This document shows, in pieces, positions 57,813 to 64,000 of a stretch of DNA of 64,000 nucleotides; position 1 is the first letter of the stretch, and every line of letters begins with the position of its first letter. Location of the stretch: NCBI GenBank assembly GCA_012656075.1, contig JAAKBF010000194.1:310001-374000 (forward strand). Direction: 5' to 3'. A model generated the notes under the pieces. It ran no database searches and was not told where the DNA came from. It saw only the letters and a list, made by a program, of their open reading frames with translations. The position numbers and the translations under genes were made by a program. This stretch comes from Phytophthora hibernalis. Taxonomy: Eukaryota > Oomycota > Peronosporomycetes > Peronosporales > Peronosporaceae.

Positions 57813-59773
57813 ATGTGGCGTCTGAAGCTGCTTTTGCTTGCGGCTTCACTGCTCCCCACTGCAAAATCTTGCACCATGATCGCTGTAGGACGCAACGCCA
57901 CCGTCGACGGCTCCACATTGGTGGCACACACGGACGACGCTGGGTATGGCGCTGCCGACCTGCGGATGGTTCGTGTTCCAGCTCAGGACCACGAGGTAGG
58001 AGCAATGCGCCACGTGTACAATATCCAGCCAGGCTATCCGCGGCTGGTGACGACTGAGCGAGGACCCGAGTATGAGCCCAAGAACGACCAGGAGCAGCTC
58101 ATGACGCCGCTGGGCGAGATCCCACAGGTGCCGCACACGTACGGCTACTTTGATCAGGACTACGGATTCATGAACGAGGTGCAACTCAGTATCGGAGAGA
58201 GCACGTGTGGGGCCAGAACGGCGGGATGGCCGATAGATGCTGGTCTACACGGGAACAACGTGTTTGGGATCGGAGAGCTCAGCAAATTGGCTTTGGAGCG
58301 CTGCGACTCGGCTCGCTGTGCAGTGCAGACCATGGGCGACTTGGCTGTCAAGTACGGGTTCTACAGTGAAGACAGCGGTGACCCAGCCAGCCCAGGGTAC
58401 GTGAGCTCTGCTGAGGCGTTGGGTATAACCGATCGATACGGCGAAGTGTGGGTCTTTCACGTCCTGACGGGCCCTCAGAATGCGAGTGCGGTGTGGGCTG
58501 CACAGCGTGTACTTGACACGCATGTAATTGTGGTGGCCAACGGGTTTGTGATCCGTGAGATGGATCTGGACGACCCGGATCGCTTTCTGGCGTCCGAGAA
58601 TGTGCTGTCTTTTGCTGAAGAAATGGGCTGGTGGGAGCCGAAAGAAGGCAAGCCATTCGACTTCACCGCTGCCTACGCTTCTCCGACTCCTGATCCTGTA
58701 CGGGCATTGTATATGGGCCGTCGCATGTGGCGAGTGTATGATCTTGTGGCGCCGTCGTTACAGCTTGACTCCCGTCTTGGGCACTACCCAGAGTTCCCGA
58801 CGTATCCGTTTTCAGTCGAACCTGATCAAAGCCTTGATGTCTCGGACGTGACAAGACTGCTACGCGACTACTTTCAAGGAACTCCTTACGACTTGTCCAA
58901 GGGGCTCGCTGCTGGGCCGTTCGGTATGCCAATGCGTTGGGGAGGTGACGAAAAGGGAGTGGTTGGTGGTTGGGAGCGGCCGATTTCAATGTATCGCACA
59001 GTCTACAGCTTCGTGCTGCAGGTTCGTGGCCATCTTCCAGACGCTGTAGGTGGAGTGGCCTGGTATGGACAGAGCTCTCCGCATGCCTCGGTGTATGTGC
59101 CTTTCTCCTGCGCGCAGGAAGAAATCCCCGCAGTCTACACCCTCGGTAAGGAAAGTGAGTTCACGCCTGGATCTGCCTGGTGGGCTTTCAGCTTCGTAAA
59201 CAACTGGAGCATGATCCGCTTTGACGCTATCAGCAAGGATATCCGCGCTCGAATTGCTGAGCTGCAAAAGGCATGCTTTGCCGAGCGAAAAGCAATGGAG
59301 CACCACGTTACCCACGCCAGCTCCTTGACAGCAGTAAAAGCACGCATTTATCTGCAACAGCAGTCAAATCAACTAGCATTGCGGGTCGTCGAAGAATGGT
59401 GGTCGTTCGCGTGGAAACTTGTGGGTAAATTCACGGACGGATATATCACCACCGGGGAGGCCCCGAGGAAATGAAGATGCCTGGTTACCCAGAATGGTGG
59501 CTCAAGCTTAGCGAGTTCTCAAAGTGGCCAGGCACCACGCTGATACCGCCACACATTCCCGCATTAGAAAAGCAGCTCGAACTGTTTGAAAATCGCCAGA
59601 ACGCCAATCTAGTGGTGCATCAGTCTGCTGATGGAGACAGTGCAACGTCTACAAGCACTCTTTCAATCGCTGAGGTGGGTCTTGCTGCTGCTGTTGGAGC
59701 TGTCGTGGGTGCCTCAGTTACATGGTTTATCGCCGAGCGTCAACGGTTGTCCGAGTATCGGCCCATCGCTTAG
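57813..59773 (+). CDS. Membrane-anchored C69-family (PepD-like) dipeptidase
   Basis: A signal peptide (MWRLKLLLLAASLLPTAKS) is followed at once by CTMIAVGRNATVDGSTLVAH, where the Cys is the expected N-terminal nucleophile of C69 peptidases after cleavage, and DGST is a family signature. Further motifs: YGFMNEVQLSIGESTCGART, GEVWVFHVLTG and WERPISMYRTVYSFV. The frame stops after GEAPRK at 59474, but one base missing in the C-run 59459-59462 leads to EEMKMPGYPEWWLKLSEFSK and on to a C-terminal membrane span (GLAAAVGAVVGASVTWFI) and a short tail ending at 59773. The product, about 653 residues, would be an extracellular or luminal type I dipeptidase. An upstream open stretch from 57618 lies in the repeat edge; I prefer the ATG at 57813. 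Confidence 0.88.
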
Positions 59774-60025
59774 TTAAGCAGCGCGCTTGGAGAGAGGAGC
59801 GTGCTTACATGTATGATTTGGTGTTCGTTTGGGCAGTGCACAAGCACCTACGTAGTGACGCACGGTGAGCAGACATGTTATAAGCTGCGTGTTTTGCTAC
59901 AATCGAGAAATACATCTAAGTTGTGACAACGGAGCGCCTTACCTTGGTACCTTGAGATTCTGCAACCGCACATCGCTTTCCAGTTGCTTGGTCAATCGTA
60001 CGCCACTCGTCCAGTGGGAGGGTAT

Positions 60026-61862
60026 CTAGTATCTCTTGTGCGGCTCTTTGTAGTTCCGCTTGGACGCTGGGCTCTCTGAACGCTTGCGTTCGTAGGAACG
60101 TCCTTCACGTCTGGTGCTCGGCGAGGCACTTCGATTGCCCTGGGTCGGCCGGCTACTATGCGAAGGCTTGCCTTCGTCGTCGCTAAACGATCTCCACGAA
60201 CTACCGCCACGCTTTTCGGAGCCCTCGCGTGTCGGCGGCTTGCTAAAACCTGACCGACCACTGCCACTCCGAATTTTGCTGGTGAACCTGTCCAATTCTC
60301 CTCCTTTGGCTTTGGGCTTGTGATCCCCACGAGGCTTCGTTGGCTTTGAGGCTGCAATGAGACCAGGAGTACTCATTAATCCCATCGCTCGCAAAGTCTT
60401 CTTCTGCAGCATCGGAACTTCATCAAGTCCAATGAGTTGGCTGTAGAGAGCACCCGTCTCGACAAGGTCCGTTTTCGACATGCCCAGCTTTTTCAGGTTC
60501 GAGTTGTAAAACCCGAGGAAAGCAGCATACGCCTTCTCTGCCGATTCTTTGAGCTGGCCAGAACCAAGTTTAGCGAGCACGCGTGGTTCGGTAGTTCTGC
60601 TTATCCAGCTGAGGGCTTTGCTCTAGCTCTGTGAGCGGCAAGTCGGCCAGGTCACGCAGCAAAGTCTTCTCGAAGTCGGCCAACACCAGAATACCACGCC
60701 CCTCCATACCCGCGCGGGCAGTTCGCCCGAGTCGGTGAATGTACTGGTCGCGATCCGTGAGACCAACCTGCAGGACGAGCGACACATCTGGGTAGTCGAC
60801 GCCACGGGCGGACACATCAGATGAGAACATGATCACCTTCTTCCCCTTACGAAAGGCATCTGCTGCCTTAGTGCGTGCAGATTGACTCTTGCGTGAGTGC
60901 ATCTCCAAGACATTAGGAAAGCCAGCAGCCTGGAAAAGCTGCGCCATGAACTGCGCCGCCCGCGCAGTCGGCAGGAACACGATCACCTTGTACGCCGGAA
61001 GCTTCATGTGTTCCTCCAGCACGCCCTCCACCACCGGAATCACGTCTTGCAAAGGGCACACGACAAACTCCTGCACAGCTTGAGTGTTGGTCTGCTGGTC
61101 GTCGCCCTCGATTGTATCCACAAAGGCATAGTCGTCACGCAGCGCCACATCCTTGAGCTCTTCCGTGGCAGTCGGCAACGTCGCACTGAAGAGCAGCGTC
61201 TGCCGCTGCTTGGGCAAGCGGCTGATGATCCGCATGATGTCGGGGCGGAAGCCCATGTCCAACAGACGGTCGGCCTCGTCCAGAACAAGCACCTGCAGTC
61301 CGTCCAACCTCTTTCGAATGTGTCCGCTGTCATCCTGCAGATGGGCCTGCAGTCTTCCTGGGGTGGACACCAGCACGTCAACACCTCCAGGCTTCGTCAG
61401 TTCCTTGATGTCCTTGTTCACGGAACTTCCACCCACAAAGCAGGACGTGCGCAGTCCGTGGGCGTCCGTGAGCTTAACGGCTTCCACTGCGATCTGCTGC
61501 GCCAGCTCTCGCGTCGGAGAGATCACGAGCGCCGAGATCTTACCCTGACTCTTGTGCGGGTTCTTTAGCATACGCTCCAGCGTCGGCAGCAAGAAGGCGA
61601 TAGTCTTGCCATTGCCGGTCTTGCCCTTGGCCAGCACATCGCGTCCTTCCAGCACTAGCGGCAGTGTATCATTCTGCACGTGCGTGAGGAACTCGTAGCC
61701 CATGTCACGGATCAAGACATCCTTGGACTTCTGGGTGATTGGCAGCGATGCAAACGAAACGTCCGACAAGTAGCTACCAGCCGCCAATGGGACGGCGCTG
61801 GAGCGGAAGCTGCGGCGAAGCAAACGCGTCGGCAGCAACGAGAGGTGGCGAGTCGTCCACAT
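60026..61862 (-). CDS. DEAD-box RNA helicase, probably mitochondrial (MSS116-like)
   Basis: The ATG at 61862 opens MWTTRHLSLLPTRLLRRSFR, an Arg-rich presequence-like N-terminus. Helicase motifs follow in order: GYEFLTHVQNDTLPLVLEGR (Q region), GKTGNGKT (motif I), PTRELAQQI (Ia), STPGRL (Ib), VLDEADRLLDMGF (DEAD), LLFSATLP (motif III), VIVFLPTARAA (IV), SSDVSARGVDYPD (V) and YIHRLGRTARAG (VI). The C-terminal extension is basic and Ser/Arg-rich (SYERKRSESPASKRNY). A one-base frame change near 60580 separates QNYRTT from VLAKLGSGQLKESAEKAYAA. About 611 residues. MSS116-type helicases act on organellar introns and RNA structure. The gene is divergent from the p24 gene, 198 bases apart. Confidence 0.9.
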
Positions 61863-62060
61863 CTTGTCCTTGAATGGTAGGTCGCGAGCGGCGACCCAAA
61901 ATAGCGTCGTTTGGGTGCGTCGTTTTGGGCCGAGCGGTATTTTTATCGATTGGCGATTGGCTATAAATATAGAGAGTGGGGCCGTAGACGTGACGTCACG
62001 GAATCTTATTTTGGGCCTCATTGTACGATTGACGAGACAGCGGAGACCTGAACGGAGACC
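61863..62060. promoter_or_regulatory. Bidirectional promoter, helicase and p24 genes
   Basis: 198 bases separate the two start codons. It includes an AT-rich stretch (GGCTATAAATATAGAGAG near 61959) with a TATA-like core and, nearer the p24 start, CCTCATTGTACGATT, which resembles the YCAttyy-type initiator described for oomycete genes. The direct repeat CGATTGGCGATTGG lies at 61944-61957. Confidence 0.5.
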
Positions 62061-62940
62061 ATGGCGCTCGGACGACTGCTGCGTGTCTTGGCGGCTTCTG
62101 TCGCTGTGCTGGTGACGGTGCCATCGCCCTCTGATGCCATGATCGTCACACTGGACGGCCGCGTGGAGGAGTGTTTCCACGAGTACGTGCGCACCAAGCG
62201 CACCGCCTTCATGAAAATCGGCGTGCTGGACTCGACTGGCGCCTACGACGTGCGACTGAAGGCGTACGGCCCGTTCCCGTCGTACCCCGAGGAGGAGCAA
62301 GCGGGCAAGAACTTCTTCGACCAGGTGGTGGTCACGCCGCACGACGAGATGAACCAGAACGTCGAGCACAGCGGCTTCAACTTCGAGTCGGAGCACCGTG
62401 GCGGCTGGTACCGCTTCTGCCTCGACAACATGCACGACGGCAAGCACAAGACGGTGGAGTGGTACACGTCCTTTGACCTGTCGAACGAGAACGATTTGGG
62501 CGAGGAGGATAAGCTGGAGAACCAGGCGCGCCAAGGTGCGGACTGTCCTGAGCTTTTGGTTGAGAGGATCACTTGCTGATTTATGTGGTGAATGTGTTTG
62601 TGCTGAAAACAGAGCACAAGGAAGGCGTCAAGACGTCGCTCGATCGGTTGCAGACGCTGCTGAAGCTGATCCGGAACGAGCAGGACTACTACCGCGCACG
62701 AGTACACCGCCACGTGCAGAGTGAGTTGCGATCAATTCGTGCGCGTTTTGTAACGGCGTCAACTAACGGCTCGCCCATTGCTATTGTTGTGTTGCAGCGC
62801 TTGAGAGCAGCAAGTACCGCCTCGTCTACTACACGATGTTCGAGCTTGCTGTGCTGGGCGCCATGTACGGTGCTCAGTCCTTCTTTCTGCACAAGTGGTT
62901 CAGCGACCGGGGGTATCTCTCCAAGCGCCAGTGGGCGTAA
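62061..62940 (+). CDS. p24/EMP24-GP25L family COPII cargo receptor
   Basis: Exons 62061-62535, 62613-62720 and 62798-62940 give 241 residues. A signal peptide (LLRVLAASVAVLVTVPSPSDA) precedes a GOLD domain (VEECFHEYVRTKRTAFMKIG, HSGFNFESEHRGGWYRFCLD, with the two disulphide cysteines), a coiled coil (LDRLQTLLKLIRNEQDYYRA) and a C-terminal membrane span (YYTMFELAVLGAMYGAQSFF) with a short cytosolic tail (HKWFSDRGYLSKRQWA). p24 proteins cycle between ER and Golgi and select cargo. The tail lacks a plain KKxx retrieval signal. Confidence 0.92.
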
Positions 62941-63133
62941 ATTGCATGATGGCAGCGCGCATAGATTAGGTGGCAGCTTGTAACTACGTTTCAGTCTATG
63001 ACTGACTGCAGTGATAAATTGCCAACAACCCGAGCAAGGAGCCATGAAGTTAAAAGCAATGGCGATAGAGATTCTCAACACCAACACACTTTTTGAATCG
63101 TCCTGTGCTGAGTTCTAGCACTTGGGTCATCAG

Positions 63134-63934
63134 TTAATAGTCCGAATCGTCGCTGTCGATCTCCATTTCGTCAATAATTTCTTGGCATCGGGCTCGGAGC
63201 TCAAAGGTGCTTACATTCCCTGCAGCGGACACCGAGACTGGGAATACTGGCCCGCCTACTCCAGAAGTATCTTTGACCGACAAATAAAATACCGTGCCAT
63301 TGCTTGGCTGCAGTGCAGGTACGAAACGATACCGGCCCTCTTCGTCTGTGAGGATGCCCTGGATCGGGCTAAGGTCGAGCAGTTCCCGCACTCGTGTCAA
63401 CAAGAACCTATCCGACGCCACCACCACCTCAGAAGGACCGGGAGTCGCACCCTCCTCACCCTTCCTTACAGCTTGAAATCTGCCTTTCTGGAAATAAAAC
63501 ACTCGGAACGGCGAGCGTTTGGTGAGAGGTTGCTGTGTGCCGGGACTGATGCACTCCAGCTCGATGAAGCCCGCAATCGGACCGACAACGTTCGGAACCG
63601 GCGCGTCCACTTGCACCCGCTGTCCCGCACTGAAGGACTCGACTGTCATGGAGAAGAAACTCGTATCTTCACTGCCCAGTCGCGCGCTGATCTTGGTCGG
63701 GCCCAGCATGATCTGCGAGTGGTTCTGCACTTGGATCACCAACTGGCCGCGTGCGCCGTCGAAGCCCGAGGAAATGAGCAAGTTCTGCAGCATGGCGGAC
63801 TCCATCACGTCATTCATCATGCGCATCACTTGCGCGCTCTGTGCTAAGCTCAGCCCCACGCGCTCGAAGACCGACTCGAACGACTGCTGCAGGCCCCCGG
63901 CGTAACTTTCCAGCATCTTGGCCATGTCGTCCAT
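63134..63934 (-). CDS. Unrecognised 266-residue protein with helical N-terminus and beta-rich body
   Basis: This is one continuous frame starting at 63934. Residues 1-60 are amphipathic helix (MDDMAKMLESYAGGLQQSFE, QVMRMMNDVMESAMLQNLLI). The rest alternates short beta-like segments (GQLVIQVQNHSQIMLGPTKI; GPIAGFIELECISPG; TVFYLSVKDTSGVGGPVFPV) and ends in an acidic tail (EIIDEMEIDSDDSDY). The body could be an Ig- or appendage-like beta sandwich. There is no membrane span or signal peptide. I cannot name a family. Its promoter lies at the right edge of the window. Confidence 0.7.
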   Translation of the reverse strand: MDDMAKMLESYAGGLQQSFESVFERVGLSLAQSAQVMRMMNDVMESAMLQNLLISSGFDGARGQLVIQVQNHSQIMLGPTKISARLGSEDTSFFSMTVESFSAGQRVQVDAPVPNVVGPIAGFIELECISPGTQQPLTKRSPFRVFYFQKGRFQAVRKGEEGATPGPSEVVVASDRFLLTRVRELLDLSPIQGILTDEEGRYRFVPALQPSNGTVFYLSVKDTSGVGGPVFPVSVSAAGNVSTFELRARCQEIIDEMEIDSDDSDY

Positions 63935-64000
63935 CGCTGCACTCTCGAAAATTTCAGCTAAGTACCTTTTTTAAAAGCTTAAAAGCTTCATGTGCAGGGA

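Noticed and set aside
61863..62534. N-terminal extension of the DEAD-box helicase through the divergent gene
   Set aside because: The open frame continues upstream, but it is antisense to the p24 coding exons; the presequence-like start at 61862 is much better.
1..64000. RXLR or CRN effectors, transposons or CRISPR arrays
   Set aside because: No secreted protein with RXLR-EER or LFLAK-type motifs, no transposase or reverse-transcriptase motif, and no regularly spaced repeats were seen.

Overview
The window is nuclear DNA of an oomycete, most likely Phytophthora or a close relative. The evidence is intron-bearing genes with short GT-AG introns (mostly 55-90 bases), very tight gene spacing, a GT48 1,3-beta-glucan (callose) synthase of the type used for oomycete cell walls, an intraflagellar-transport gene (zoospore flagellum), and multidomain signalling proteins typical of stramenopiles. 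I see no rRNA, tRNA, CRISPR array or intact transposon.

Layout. 1-4497 (+): 3' part of callose synthase. 4817-8376 (-): PH-RasGAP. 8377-9843: a long gap with a striking palindrome. 9844-11026 (+): HABP4/Stm1-type RGG protein. 11467-12871 (-): MORN-repeat protein. 12987-14235 (+): SGNH-hydrolase-like protein. 14607-15343 (-): CHTOP-like RGG protein. 15507-17889 (+): CDC27/APC3. 18023-19475 (+): ankyrin/2OG-Fe(II) oxygenase. 19486-23373 (-): ankyrin/TRP-like channel. 23686-26524 (+): CHL1/DDX11 helicase. 26563-28643 (-): degenerate beta-CASP protein of the Integrator type. 28831-30724 (-): organellar prolyl-tRNA synthetase. 31310-36044 (+): PH-VPS9-PDZ-ankyrin-RasGEF protein. 36138-49543: an all-minus block holding two small proteins, a CSPP1-like coiled-coil protein, another coiled-coil protein, an RCC1-repeat protein, a zinc-ribbon/IQ protein and IFT140. 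49759-51561 (+): Puf6-type pumilio. 51889-57661: a large inverted repeat whose two 1,777-base arms each carry a heat-shock-factor gene, around a 2.2-kb spacer with an ankyrin gene and a four-TM gene. 57813-59773 (+): membrane-anchored C69 dipeptidase. 60026-61862 (-): DEAD-box helicase, divergent from 62061-62940 (+) p24 cargo receptor. 63134-63934 (-): unknown.

How the genes relate. Most are housekeeping genes and are not operonic. Two themes recur: small-GTPase regulation (a PH-RasGAP and a PH-VPS9-RasGEF) and flagellum/centrosome biology (IFT140, CSPP1-like and neighbours on one strand). Many conserved frames are broken by one-base indels, mostly losses inside homopolymers. They hit essential genes repeatedly, so I treat them as probable consensus errors and describe the genes as continuous. 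The least ordinary structures are the HSF inverted repeat, the RasGEF fusion, the ankyrin-oxygenase fusion and two over-represented palindromic octamers, TACATGTA and TACCGGTA.
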